From Promethearchaeota archaeon (GTDB lineage Archaea > Asgardarchaeota > Thorarchaeia > Thorarchaeales > Thorarchaeaceae): a stretch of DNA of 53,254 bases. The notes beneath the pieces were generated by a model, which saw nothing but the letters and a program-made list of their open reading frames with translations, searched no databases and was not told the DNA's origin. Where the stretch lies: the NCBI GenBank assembly GCA_027031765.1, contig JALVPN010000040.1, positions 1 through 53,254 of the forward strand. Reading direction: 5' to 3'. The position numbers and the translations under genes are program-made. Shown in pieces: positions 25,886 through 34,138 of the stretch (position 1 is its first letter; the number at the start of each line of letters is the position of its first letter).

Positions 25886-26605
25886 ATGGAATGGAGCGAG
25901 TGGAAGCCGACGTATGACTGGATTTGCGGGCTACTCCACATAGACCCTGCTGACGACGCCCGAACCACAGCCCTGCTGACAGAACTCCTCCGGGACGTTA
26001 GGCCGGAGCCCCTGCTGCACCAGCTCCAAGGCCTGATAACCGGGAGGACTGTTGTGGTGTGTGGGGCAGGGCCGTCACTGGAAAGACACCTCAACACTGT
26101 AGCTGACTGGACTGCACACGATGACATCACATTCATTGCTGCGGACGGGGCGACCTCGGCATTCGAAGAGATGGGGCTGCACTGCGATATAGTCGTCACT
26201 GATCTGGACGGCAACGTCGATGACATTGCGGCAGCGAAGAGTAAGGGGGCTGTAGTGGTGGTGCATGCACATGGGGACAACATGCCGACAGTCCAAAGAG
26301 AGCTGCCCCGGCTTGGCCATGTCCTAGGGAGCACACAGACCAAGCCAACAGGACGGGCTCATCTTTGGGGTGGCTTCACAGACGGGGACCGCGCATGCTA
26401 CATGGCCGCACACTACAGTCCGCGCCAGATGGTACTTGCAGGGATGGACTTTGGCAGTCTAGTCGGCCGCTGGTCGAAACCTGGATACAGAGAACACTTC
26501 GTTGCAGGAGCAAGAAAACGCATCAAACTCGAAATAGCACGCAGGCTCATCGAGGAGCTGATACACAGGACGGCACCTGGAATTGACTACTCTACTCTGC
26601 AGTGA
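25886..26605 (+). CDS. mptE: 6-hydroxymethyl-7,8-dihydropterin pyrophosphokinase MptE (DUF115)
   Basis: A 239-residue archaeal enzyme that activates hydroxymethyl-dihydropterin with ATP, replacing bacterial FolK. The DUF115/COG1634 core is evident: VVVCGAGPSLERHL, FIAADGATSAFEEMGLHCDIVVTDLDG (metal site), VVVHAHGDN and FGGFTDGDRA-like WGGFTDGDRAC. The start is 2 nt after the stop of the DHPS-like gene, indicating an operon. Together these two genes cover adjacent steps of methanopterin or folate-like cofactor synthesis. Confidence 0.92.
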   Translation: MEWSEWKPTYDWICGLLHIDPADDARTTALLTELLRDVRPEPLLHQLQGLITGRTVVVCGAGPSLERHLNTVADWTAHDDITFIAADGATSAFEEMGLHCDIVVTDLDGNVDDIAAAKSKGAVVVVHAHGDNMPTVQRELPRLGHVLGSTQTKPTGRAHLWGGFTDGDRACYMAAHYSPRQMVLAGMDFGSLVGRWSKPGYREHFVAGARKRIKLEIARRLIEELIHRTAPGIDYSTLQ

Positions 26606-26661
26606 ACGGATGGCGGTACCCTGCAGGGGGAAGACCCCGGACGCCACAATGTTGGCAAGCC

Positions 26662-27090
26662 CTATGATGAGATGGCCCCCATCTTGTACGCGAACAGGTA
26701 GCTGAATATGAGCAGGGCAACACCGGCAAGCAGCATCCCGAGGAACATGAGACGCATCGCATAGTTTGGCTGGAACACGTACTTGGAACTGTAGTAGAGG
26801 AGTCCAAAGCCGAGTGTACCCATGAGGACTACAACTGAAGCAACAATGCCCTCCATGCCGAGCTGCATGTCAATGCGTGGCGCAATCAGGATGGGGGCAC
26901 CCTGTGACCCGCCCGCGATGGCAGGGGGTGTCCTGACAAGTGTGTATATGTTGCCACCAAGGATGAACAGTACAGCCAGAAATATTGCCCCAAAAACGAC
27001 TATGTCCGGTGGACGCGCAGGCATACCGAACCTTGGTCTCTTCAGTCTGAGCTGGGGCTTGACAATAATACTCGGCCACCAAGGTTTCAC
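26662..27090 (-). CDS. OSTC / OST3-OST6-like oligosaccharyltransferase accessory subunit
   Basis: A 142-residue protein with three membrane helices (about residues 28-50, 79-101, 110-135). By eye it lines up along its length with eukaryotic OSTC: a PxLxLKxP N-terminus (PQLRLKRPRFGMP), then GGNIYTLVRTPP before the first lumenal loop, MEGIVASVVVLMGTLGFGLL in helix 2, and a third helix ending in a basic tail (YKMGAISS). Eukaryotic OSTC and the membrane parts of OST3/OST6 bind STT3 in the glycosyltransferase complex. STT3 is encoded 4 kb away. The mRNA is near-leaderless from its own TATA box. Homology looks strong but needs profile confirmation. Confidence 0.75.
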   Translation of the reverse strand: MKPWWPSIIVKPQLRLKRPRFGMPARPPDIVVFGAIFLAVLFILGGNIYTLVRTPPAIAGGSQGAPILIAPRIDMQLGMEGIVASVVVLMGTLGFGLLYYSSKYVFQPNYAMRLMFLGMLLAGVALLIFSYLFAYKMGAISS

Positions 27091-27284
27091 ATTCCTGACC
27101 TCGGTGGAGGGGTCGGGCGGTTCGCTTTTAAGAGTATCGTGAGATGAACAGCCGTACCAGTCATGGGACAGCAGGCAGGGTGCATCCGGGGCTCGACGCT
27201 ACCATGTAGAATCCACGCCACACCCGCCATACCCAGCAGCCCCATGGTCACCATAAGTACAGCTAGGCCGAGGATGGTCATCAA
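27087..27284 (-). CDS. Possible small membrane protein, unrecognised
   Basis: A 65-codon frame ends as ATGTGA overlapping the OSTC-like start. Its first 30 residues form one hydrophobic helix (TILGLAVLMVTMGLLGMAGV) and a Cys-Cys pair follows. No ribosome site is evident, and the frame runs through the TATA box of the next gene, so it may be non-coding. I do not recognise it. Confidence 0.22.
   Translation of the reverse strand: MMTILGLAVLMVTMGLLGMAGVAWILHGSVEPRMHPACCPMTGTAVHLTILLKANRPTPPPRSGM
27123..27132 (-). promoter_or_regulatory. TATA-like box for the OSTC-like gene
   Basis: CTTAAAAGCG on the minus strand ends 33 nt before the ATG at 27090, giving a leader of about 10 nt or less. Confidence 0.5.
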
Positions 27285-27314
27285 CAGGCCCGGATTGCGA
27301 GAAGAGGGAGAAGC

Positions 27315-29426
27315 GTGTCAACAGTACTTGTAATCTGTGAGAAGCCCAGTGCCGCAAAGCGCATAGCGCACGCGCTTGACGATAATGGGGCACCCACCGA
27401 GGTGAAGAGGCGGGGCGCCTCGTACTTTCAGTGCAGGAACGGAGAGGACACCTTGCTTGTGGCATACGCAAAGGGGCACCTCTACGAACTCCGACAGGTA
27501 GAGAAGGGGTGGACATATCCACGTCTTGACGTGGAGTGGGCACCAAAGTACGAGGTCGTAAAGAAGGCAACAGATACGAAGGCCATCATTGCGCTAATCC
27601 GCAGCCTTGCGAAGAGAGCGGATCAGTTCATAGTGGCGACTGACTATGACATAGAGGGAAGCCTGATTGGATACCTGGTCGTAAAGTACGCATGTGGTGC
27701 TGACCCATCAATAGCACAACGGATGATATTCTCAGCCCTCACGGACAAGGAGCTACGAGCAGCATATGCTAGCCGAGCACAGGAACTCGACTTCCAGCTG
27801 GTCGAAGCAGGACATCTCCGCCATGAGATTGACTGGCTATACGGTATCAACCTCACACGGGCCCTCACACTGGCCATAAAGCGGACGGCTGGGTGGTTCA
27901 AGATAGTCTCGACAGGGCGCGTGCAGGGCCCAACACTTGCAATGGTTGCTGCACGCGACCAAGAGGTCAACCAGTTCGTCCCGCACCCGTTCTGGAGCAT
28001 AGATGCGCAGGGTGAGTGGGACGGACGTGAGTTGCACCTCAAGTATTCAAAGGACAGGATAGACACTGTACACGCAGCAGAGGAGGTTGTGCGTGCAACA
28101 CATGGCCAAGTCGGACATGTCGCATCTGTCCGGACACGGGTGATGACCCAGAAGCCGCCGGTGCCGTTCAACCTCGGTGGACTACAGACCGAGGCATACC
28201 GCCACTTTGGGTTCAAACCGAGCCGTACCCTTGCGCTCGCACAGCGTCTGTATCTCGACGCCTTGATCTCATACCCAAGGACGAACAACCAGCAGATCCC
28301 AGAGTCAATCGATGTCAGGTCAGTCCTCCATGGGCTCAGCAGTATGAGGGCATACAAGGGACATGCAAGTGCACTCCTCAGCCGCAGAGTCCTGCAGCCC
28401 ACCCAAGGCAAGAAGACCGACCCGGCGCACCCAGCCATCCACCCCACAGGAGAGACGCCTTCAAGAAGACTGACACCGAGCGAAAAGAGACTCTTCGACC
28501 TGATAGTGAAGCGGTTCTTCGCCCTGTTCGGGCCACCCGCGAAGAAGAAGAGTGTGCGTGCCGACATTGTGTGCAACGACCACACGTTCTACTTGCGTGG
28601 AAGAGAGGTGCTCGAACCCGGGTGGATTGAGTTCTACAGGCCTTATGTGACCAGCGAGGAGGTGGAAGTCCCCGGGCTGACCGAAGGGGACGAGGTCAGG
28701 CTCACCCGTGTCAGGGCCGTTGAGAAGTACACGTCCCCACCGCTCCGTTTCAACCCGGCGAGTCTGTTGAAGAGTCTTGAGAAGGAGAACCTTGGTACAA
28801 AGGCTACTAGGGCGGGGATTGTCGATTCACTGAGGTCACGTGGGTATACGCTGAATGACCGTTTTGAGCTGTCAACTCTAGGATATGCAGTCTTCGAGAC
28901 GCTACAGCGCCATGTGCCAAGACTGCTCTCTGTTGAGTTTACAAGGAGCCTAGAGGAGGAGATGAATATGATCCAGGAGGGGAAACGGACGAGAGAGGAA
29001 GTACTTGTGCGGGCCAAGGAGGACCTGCGTGAGATACTCTCCAAGTTCAAGTCGCTTGAGAGTGAGATAGGCAACGAACTGGTCGAGGGACTACAGAGGT
29101 TCTGGAGAGAGAAGGAGGAGGTAGGCCCCTGCCCTAAGTGTGATGATGGTACGTTGATGATAGTGCGGTCACCCAAGTCCGGGAAGCGGTTCATAGGCTG
29201 CAGCAACTACAGGACTGGAAAGTGCGACAAGACGTTCCCACTCCCACAGAAGGGGAACATAGTGGTGCTCGACAAGGAGTGCCCATATTGTGGACACAGG
29301 ATGCTGAGAATAACGTCAAAGAGACGCACTTGGGAGACCTGCATCAACTGGGCCGAGTGCCCAGGGAGAGCTGAGGAACTCAGGGCACTTGAAGAACGGC
29401 GGGCGACAAGGGGGGCAAAGGGTTGA
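27315..29426 (+). CDS. topA: DNA topoisomerase I (type IA)
   Basis: A 703-residue enzyme that relaxes negative supercoils by cutting one DNA strand. The TOPRIM domain has E9 (CEKPSAAKRI) and D110-x-D112-x-E114 (ATDYDIEG). The catalytic tyrosine is Y319 in ALISYPRTNNQ. HPAIHPTG is the conserved domain III/I motif. Two C-terminal zinc fingers follow (CPKCDDGTLM...CSNYRTGKC and CPYCGHRM...CINWAECPG). The GTG start at 27315 has GAGGGAG upstream. The small zinc protein gene is coupled by a TTGA overlap. Confidence 0.95.
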   Translation: MSTVLVICEKPSAAKRIAHALDDNGAPTEVKRRGASYFQCRNGEDTLLVAYAKGHLYELRQVEKGWTYPRLDVEWAPKYEVVKKATDTKAIIALIRSLAKRADQFIVATDYDIEGSLIGYLVVKYACGADPSIAQRMIFSALTDKELRAAYASRAQELDFQLVEAGHLRHEIDWLYGINLTRALTLAIKRTAGWFKIVSTGRVQGPTLAMVAARDQEVNQFVPHPFWSIDAQGEWDGRELHLKYSKDRIDTVHAAEEVVRATHGQVGHVASVRTRVMTQKPPVPFNLGGLQTEAYRHFGFKPSRTLALAQRLYLDALISYPRTNNQQIPESIDVRSVLHGLSSMRAYKGHASALLSRRVLQPTQGKKTDPAHPAIHPTGETPSRRLTPSEKRLFDLIVKRFFALFGPPAKKKSVRADIVCNDHTFYLRGREVLEPGWIEFYRPYVTSEEVEVPGLTEGDEVRLTRVRAVEKYTSPPLRFNPASLLKSLEKENLGTKATRAGIVDSLRSRGYTLNDRFELSTLGYAVFETLQRHVPRLLSVEFTRSLEEEMNMIQEGKRTREEVLVRAKEDLREILSKFKSLESEIGNELVEGLQRFWREKEEVGPCPKCDDGTLMIVRSPKSGKRFIGCSNYRTGKCDKTFPLPQKGNIVVLDKECPYCGHRMLRITSKRRTWETCINWAECPGRAEELRALEERRATRGAKG

Positions 29427-29683
29427 GCCGCGAGTGTAGCATATGCGGCCGGCGGTGCGAGGATGAGGACGAGCTGTGCCCGTATCACAGTGGGGCACTG
29501 GAAAACCTCAAAGAGGCGTTCGTAAAGTGGAAGCACAGCCTTGGAGTCAGCTGGGACGAGTATCTCGAACGCCTAGAGCAGCTGGACACGGTAGGACGCT
29601 GGGTCAAAGAGGTGATTGTGTACCTCAAAGACCGAGAGCAGAACGTAGACCCGACAGCAGCTCGAGTAGGAACTCACGACTGA
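29423..29683 (+). CDS. Small zinc-finger protein, translationally coupled to topA
   Basis: An 86-residue protein starting at TTG, which overlaps the topA stop (TTGA, 29423-29426). The N-terminus has a probable zinc site (CSICGRRCEDEDELCPYH), and the rest is a helical acidic/aromatic region (LKEAFVKWKHSLGVSWDEYLERLEQL). The family is not recognised. The tight coupling suggests production together with topoisomerase I. Its 3' end overlaps that of the convergent PAC3-like gene by 59 nt. Confidence 0.6.
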   Translation: MSRECSICGRRCEDEDELCPYHSGALENLKEAFVKWKHSLGVSWDEYLERLEQLDTVGRWVKEVIVYLKDREQNVDPTAARVGTHD

Positions 29684-29972
29684 TACTGCGGAGGCCGGCG
29701 ACTACCAGCCACGCGTTTCCACTCCATAACGACAGCCTCTCTGCAATGATACGGACAAGTGCAGAGTCCTCCGGGCTCGCGAACATCTCGGCTGAGACCG
29801 GCAAAGACATGCGGCTACGAGGGGGCACACCGATAGCAACAGGGCCGAGGCGGAAACCCTCAGAGTCTGTTAGGAGCAGCAACCGCCCGTTCTCAAGAGT
29901 GACAATCCGGGCGCGTACGGTCACACTAGACGTGTCAAGTTCAATGTCCTGTGTGTCTTCTGGTGGGGCCAT
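29625..29972 (-). CDS. Possible proteasome assembly chaperone 3-like (PAC3/PSMG3-like) protein
   Basis: A 115-residue alpha/beta protein. Strands VTVRARIVTLENGRLLLLTD and GPVAIGVPP precede SAEMFASPEDSALVRIIAERL and WLVVAGLRSISREFLLELL. The order and spacing resemble eukaryotic PAC3 (beta strands, a turn before the VLLGQDEPLIHVFAKNL-type helix, then a final strand-helix). This is a by-eye match and weak at residue level. ATG at 29972 is chosen because a minus-strand TATA-like box at 30001-30010 would make it leaderless; a GTG at 30020 is upstream of the box. A proteasome beta gene is in the window but not adjacent. Confidence 0.45.
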   Translation of the reverse strand: MAPPEDTQDIELDTSSVTVRARIVTLENGRLLLLTDSEGFRLGPVAIGVPPRSRMSLPVSAEMFASPEDSALVRIIAERLSLWSGNAWLVVAGLRSISREFLLELLSGLRSALGL

Positions 29973-30000
29973 CAGCACCACGTCTTGTGACGTCGAGGCC

Positions 30001-30010
30001 TCAAATAAAG
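30001..30010 (-). promoter_or_regulatory. TATA-like box for the PAC3-like gene
   Basis: CTTTATTTGA on the minus strand lies 29 nt before the ATG at 29972. A separate plus-strand box (GTAAATATC, 30038-30046) serves the helicase gene. Confidence 0.45.
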
Positions 30011-30068
30011 GATGGGGCACTACGGGGACGGATGAGAGTAAATATCAGAGGATGTGTTGCAGGGGCGG

Positions 30069-32033
30069 ATGATGCACATGACTGGGCGGATTGCACACAT
30101 GGACCTGTTCCCCTATACCACTCCTCGGAGGGGGCAGGAGGAGATGATGGTACAGATTGAAGACGCGGTCAGGAGAGGACAGCACATGTGTGCGGAGGCG
30201 CCAAATGGCTTCGGAAAGACATGTGTGACGCTCTGTGGAGTACTACCATGGGTGCTTGAGAACGATGGGGCAGTGCTGTACTGTGCGAGGACGCACCGAC
30301 AACTGGACAGGGTGATGGAAGAACTCAGGGCAATATCGAAGGGGGCCGAGACCACAGTAACAGGGGTCTCCTTTCGGGGCCGCAGGCACATGTGCCTGAA
30401 CGAGTTTGTACTGGAGAACGCTGGGGTGGTAGCCTCGATGAGCGAGGTCTGTGGGCAGCTAAAGAGTAGTAAGAGGTGTGCATTCTATGAGAACTTGAAG
30501 AAGACTGATGTCGAGGAGGTGCTCTACAGTTCAGAGACCGGCGTGCTGACTGCACCTGAAGTGGTTACCATTGCAAAGGAGAGAAGAACCTGTCCCTACG
30601 AGTTGGCAAAGAGGATTGCAGGACACGTACATGTAGTGGCACTGTCGTATCTGTATGTCCTCGACCCATGGATAATGGAGGCTTTCATTCCAGAACTCGG
30701 CACCCCACTCTCTAGGACTGTTCTGGTACAGGATGAGGCACACAATGTACCGGGAACGGCACTTGAGTCGGCAAGTGACTCCTTGGGGCTAGGCACCATA
30801 AGACAGGCTATGCGTGAGGCTACAACGTACAAGGATGAGGTTTCACGGGATCTATGCAGGGGTCTTGCAAGGGCCGTGCTCGACCTCGCGGCAAACATGG
30901 AGGACAACGATGAACAGGAGGCCGACCCGCATGCCATCTATCATATGGCAACCGACCTTGCTGGGGTGGACGAGGACATAGACCCCCTATCACACCTGAT
31001 GAACTTGGGAAAAGCCATACGACGCGGTCTCCTCCGTGCAGGGAAGTTCCCGCGCTCCTTCGTCTTCAGGGTGGCAGACTTTCTGACAAAGTGGCTCTCG
31101 TTGAGCGCACGTGACGACTTCACTTTCATATTGACATCGGCACGTCCTAGTGGGGGGACAAGACGAATCTCACTTGACCTGGTGGCGCTTGACCCGACGA
31201 CAGTCACACAACCAGTACTGGGAGCTGTCCATAGTGTGGTGGCCGTTTCGGGCACAATGTCCCCACTCAAGGCCTATAGCGAGATGATTGGGCTGCGCGA
31301 GGACTGCGTGATGTCCGTCTTTGAGAGCCCCTTTGCCAGGAAGAACCGGCTGTGCCTGATAGTTGAGGGAGTCGACACATCCTATGATGCAAGGACAAGC
31401 CAACTCTTCAGGCGGATGGCTGAGCACTGCGCGGCCGTGGCCAATGCGACACCCGGGAACACAGGGGTCTTTGCGACCAGCTACTTTGTCGCAAAGTCAC
31501 TGGTCAGAGCGGGACTTGAGAAGCTTGTTTCAAAGAAGGTGTTCATGGAGCGGCAGGGCATGAAGACACACGAGAACGATGTGATGATTGAAGAGTTCAA
31601 GTCGAGGGGGCAGCATGGAGGTGCAGTGCTCCTTGGTGTCCAAGGCGGGCGCAACTCGGAAGGGGGTGACTTTCCAGGTGCAACGATGGAAAGCGTTGTA
31701 GTCGTCGGCGTACCATATGCAAGGCCAACAGTCAGGACAAACGCGTTGATACAGTACTACAATCATCGGTTCCACGGGCGCGGCCGCGACTACGCATACG
31801 TACTACCAGCAATGACCCGCGCAGTGCAGGCTGCAGGCAGGCCCGTGAGGAAACTCGATGACAGGGCAGTGATTGTCCTGCTTGACCAGAGGTTTGCATC
31901 ACCGTACTTGAGGCGGTTCATCCCAAGATGGTTGGACGAGGTCACACATGTTGTGCCAGACGACCCGGATGAGGTGGGCCAGCTGGTCGCAGGGTTCCTA
32001 TCACAGACATCCACCAATGAGAGCGTCGATTGA
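30069..32033 (+). CDS. xpd: XPD/Rad3-type superfamily 2 DNA helicase
   Basis: A 654-residue 5'-3' helicase with an iron-sulfur domain. Walker A is AEAPNGFGKT (42-51). Four cysteines suited to a [4Fe-4S] cluster are C109, C128, C137 and C175. Walker B/DEAH is LVQDEAHN. VAVSGTMSP, GVFATSYFV, GGRNSEGGDFPG and QAAGRPVR are helicase motifs III-VI. ATG at 30069 is near the predicted transcription start. The family works in nucleotide excision repair in eukaryotes; the archaeal role is less settled. The 3' end overlaps the next, convergent gene by 33 nt. Confidence 0.92.
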   Translation: MMHMTGRIAHMDLFPYTTPRRGQEEMMVQIEDAVRRGQHMCAEAPNGFGKTCVTLCGVLPWVLENDGAVLYCARTHRQLDRVMEELRAISKGAETTVTGVSFRGRRHMCLNEFVLENAGVVASMSEVCGQLKSSKRCAFYENLKKTDVEEVLYSSETGVLTAPEVVTIAKERRTCPYELAKRIAGHVHVVALSYLYVLDPWIMEAFIPELGTPLSRTVLVQDEAHNVPGTALESASDSLGLGTIRQAMREATTYKDEVSRDLCRGLARAVLDLAANMEDNDEQEADPHAIYHMATDLAGVDEDIDPLSHLMNLGKAIRRGLLRAGKFPRSFVFRVADFLTKWLSLSARDDFTFILTSARPSGGTRRISLDLVALDPTTVTQPVLGAVHSVVAVSGTMSPLKAYSEMIGLREDCVMSVFESPFARKNRLCLIVEGVDTSYDARTSQLFRRMAEHCAAVANATPGNTGVFATSYFVAKSLVRAGLEKLVSKKVFMERQGMKTHENDVMIEEFKSRGQHGGAVLLGVQGGRNSEGGDFPGATMESVVVVGVPYARPTVRTNALIQYYNHRFHGRGRDYAYVLPAMTRAVQAAGRPVRKLDDRAVIVLLDQRFASPYLRRFIPRWLDEVTHVVPDDPDEVGQLVAGFLSQTSTNESVD

Positions 32034-32762
32034 GAGGTCACCGTGGATAATATGCTGCGCCTCGTCGGTCGTCAGGACTCGCCGCCCCTCAGTAAGGTGG
32101 GCCACAAGCTGTTTCAGAGACTTGATATAGCCCGACTTTGAGTCCAAGTGGAGGTCATCTTCACATAGTGGCCGTCCATCACGCCCGGCAATTGCAATGG
32201 CCGAGGACTGATCAGATAGGCCCACGACCGTAGTATGGTGCTCGTCTACAAGCAGCACACATACATCATTACCAGCGCTTACTGCACGGAGGAAAAGGAC
32301 AGAGTAGAGCTTGGAGCCAGTGCCAACATGAACTGCAATCTCTGCGCTGGGGAACAGGGAATGGAGAGTGCTCAGCCACCGGTGAGCAAGACTGGCGGCG
32401 CCAGTGGGAGTGGATGCTGTGGCACTGTGAACGGAAACGCCGTCAATGACAACTGCGAGACCAAAACGCATTCCGGGGTCGACCCCAATCACAATGAGCC
32501 TCGGTGTGTGGACTCGGTGTTTCAATACCATGACACGGAGAGCAACATCTTCATTGTCCAATGGGTCACTGACCAAGACGAGGTTGTCAGGTGACAGCCC
32601 ACGGGCCTCTGACTCGGTGACCAGGACACAGTGGGCCGAAGTGACCACGGAATCGTCAGGAGCGCACAGCATGTATGGGACTCCCAAGCGCTTGAGCAGG
32701 ACGACACACTGATAGCGGATGCGGGAATTGCGTGTGGCCACGACGATATCATATCTGCTCAT
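32001..32762 (-). CDS. Predicted RNase H/RuvC-fold protein, function unknown
   Basis: A 253-residue protein. The N-terminal 85 residues form a small alpha/beta domain (DIVVATRNSRIRYQCVVLLK). From residue 90 the pattern VIGVDPGMRFGLAVV carries the first Asp (D95) typical of RuvC-like and RNase H-like nucleases. Later VCVLLVDEHHTT and the C-terminal DLSIDALIGG could supply further acidic residues. I do not recognise a named family. It sits convergent with the helicase and divergent from radB, so a role in recombination or repair is a contextual inference. Confidence 0.6.
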   Translation of the reverse strand: MSRYDIVVATRNSRIRYQCVVLLKRLGVPYMLCAPDDSVVTSAHCVLVTESEARGLSPDNLVLVSDPLDNEDVALRVMVLKHRVHTPRLIVIGVDPGMRFGLAVVIDGVSVHSATASTPTGAASLAHRWLSTLHSLFPSAEIAVHVGTGSKLYSVLFLRAVSAGNDVCVLLVDEHHTTVVGLSDQSSAIAIAGRDGRPLCEDDLHLDSKSGYIKSLKQLVAHLTEGRRVLTTDEAQHIIHGDLSIDALIGGCL

Positions 32763-32780
32763 ATCAGCCCGTGCCTCTAG

Positions 32781-32790
32781 TTATGCTTAT
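32781..32790. promoter_or_regulatory. Symmetric bidirectional TATA-like box
   Basis: TTATGCTTAT reads ATAAGCATAA on the other strand. It is 18 nt from the minus-strand ATG at 32762 and 24 nt from the plus-strand ATG at 32815, so both divergent genes may be leaderless from one element. Confidence 0.4.
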
Positions 32791-32814
32791 CACGCCGTTT
32801 CTGCAGGCAAGTAC

Positions 32815-33513
32815 ATGGTGAAGCTGCATTTGATTCTTCCTTCAGGGATACTCGGGTTGGATGCAATCCTTGACGGAGGACTTCATGGGGGGGAGTTCAC
32901 ACAGGTGTATGGCGTCGCGGCATCGGGAAAGACAACACTGGCACTGATGTTTGTTAGGAGCGCATACAGGGCAGGGCTCTCCACCATATATGTGAACACA
33001 GAGACCACACTGCCATTTGCCAGACTGGAACAAATCACAGGGGTAGAGTTCAGGGCCATGTCCGACGGGGTCAGGGTGCTTGCCCCAAGTAGCTTTGAGG
33101 AGCAGGGAATGCTAATTGACGACCTAGAAGTGATGCTGTTGCCAAGAACGGGGCTGGTTGTGGTCGACACACTCACAGGACTGTACCGGCTCGTCCTGCG
33201 TGACCGCGAAACCAACTACCTTGCCCACCGCGAGTTGAACCGACAAGCAGGCGTCCTGAAAGGACTTGCAGTACAATACAACATAGCAGTCCTTGTCCTC
33301 AACCAAGTGAGGTCGGTTCCTGATAGCCGTGAGGAGTTCGAGCCGGTCGCAAGGAACATAATGGAGTACTGGGCCGACTACACCCTCCGTTTCCGGACAG
33401 GACGTACGCCTGGTGAGAGAGTGGTGGGACTCGACCCACCGCGGCGAGGTGAGGTGCACCTTGTCCTCTCACATGAAGGCTTCATTCCAATGACTCCACT
33501 AGAGAAAGAATGA
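32815..33513 (+). CDS. radB: DNA repair and recombination protein RadB
   Basis: A 232-residue RecA/RadA paralogue without the N-terminal domain, as in archaeal RadB. Walker A is GVAASGKTT (33-41), Walker B LVVVDTLTG, and the C-terminal ATPase strand has LVLNQVRSV. It is thought to assist RadA in homologous recombination. The start at 32815 is just downstream of the TATA-like element. A CDP-archaeol synthase gene follows closely. Confidence 0.92.
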   Translation: MVKLHLILPSGILGLDAILDGGLHGGEFTQVYGVAASGKTTLALMFVRSAYRAGLSTIYVNTETTLPFARLEQITGVEFRAMSDGVRVLAPSSFEEQGMLIDDLEVMLLPRTGLVVVDTLTGLYRLVLRDRETNYLAHRELNRQAGVLKGLAVQYNIAVLVLNQVRSVPDSREEFEPVARNIMEYWADYTLRFRTGRTPGERVVGLDPPRRGEVHLVLSHEGFIPMTPLEKE

Positions 33514-33550
33514 AATGGGTAATGGACGCGGAGAGCTTGGAGCACGACCG

Positions 33551-34138
33551 ATGTACGAGGGACTCGTGATAGTTGGGCTCTCGCTGTGGCTCGGACTACC
33601 AGCATGGATTGCCAACTCGACCCCGGTAGTATTTGGAGGCGGGGCCCCAATTGATGGTGGCCGGCGCTTCTATGATGGACACCGAATCCTAGGCGACAGC
33701 AAGACGATAAGAGGGTTTGTTGCGGGCATTGTCTGTGGGACACTCGTTGGACTGGTGCAGGTCATGGCCGCACCGACTGTCAGGGAATGGCTGACAGGGT
33801 ATATAACCATGACCAAGAGCGTCAGGGACATCATTGAACTCGGCTCGAGTGGGGGCAACATTGCCATGGCACTGTGTACATCCCTCCTGCTCTCGACCGG
33901 GACACTAGTCGGCGACATGCTCGGTTCATTTGTCAAACGACGAGTGGGTGTTGAGAGTGGGGGGCCATCCCCGGTACTGGACCAGATAGGCTTCATACTC
34001 ATGGCACTCGTGTTTGCCTCGCCAATACTGAAACCAGACCCACTCTATCCTGCAGTACTGATAGTGCTGACGCTTATTGCCCACTGGCTCAGCAATGCAG
34101 GGAGCTATCTACTTGGGCTCAAGGAACACCCTTGGTAA
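33551..34138 (+). CDS. carS: CDP-archaeol synthase
   Basis: A 195-residue membrane enzyme that activates unsaturated archaetidic acid with CTP, giving CDP-archaeol for archaeal phospholipids. The conserved start LGLPAWIANSTPVVFGGGAP then DGHRILGDSKTIRG matches CarS. SGGPSPVLDQIGF near the C-terminus is the CDP-alcohol site. Five or so membrane helices are visible. The ATG at 33551 is favoured over 33515 (MGNGRGELG), which would begin 1 nt after the radB stop. With glycerol-1-phosphate dehydrogenase at 41890 it shows an archaeal membrane. Confidence 0.92.
   Translation: MYEGLVIVGLSLWLGLPAWIANSTPVVFGGGAPIDGGRRFYDGHRILGDSKTIRGFVAGIVCGTLVGLVQVMAAPTVREWLTGYITMTKSVRDIIELGSSGGNIAMALCTSLLLSTGTLVGDMLGSFVKRRVGVESGGPSPVLDQIGFILMALVFASPILKPDPLYPAVLIVLTLIAHWLSNAGSYLLGLKEHPW

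Noticed and set aside
27644-28585. A 313-codon minus-strand open frame inside topA
   Set aside because: It mirrors the topoisomerase frame, has an Arg/Ser/Cys-rich composition and no family pattern.
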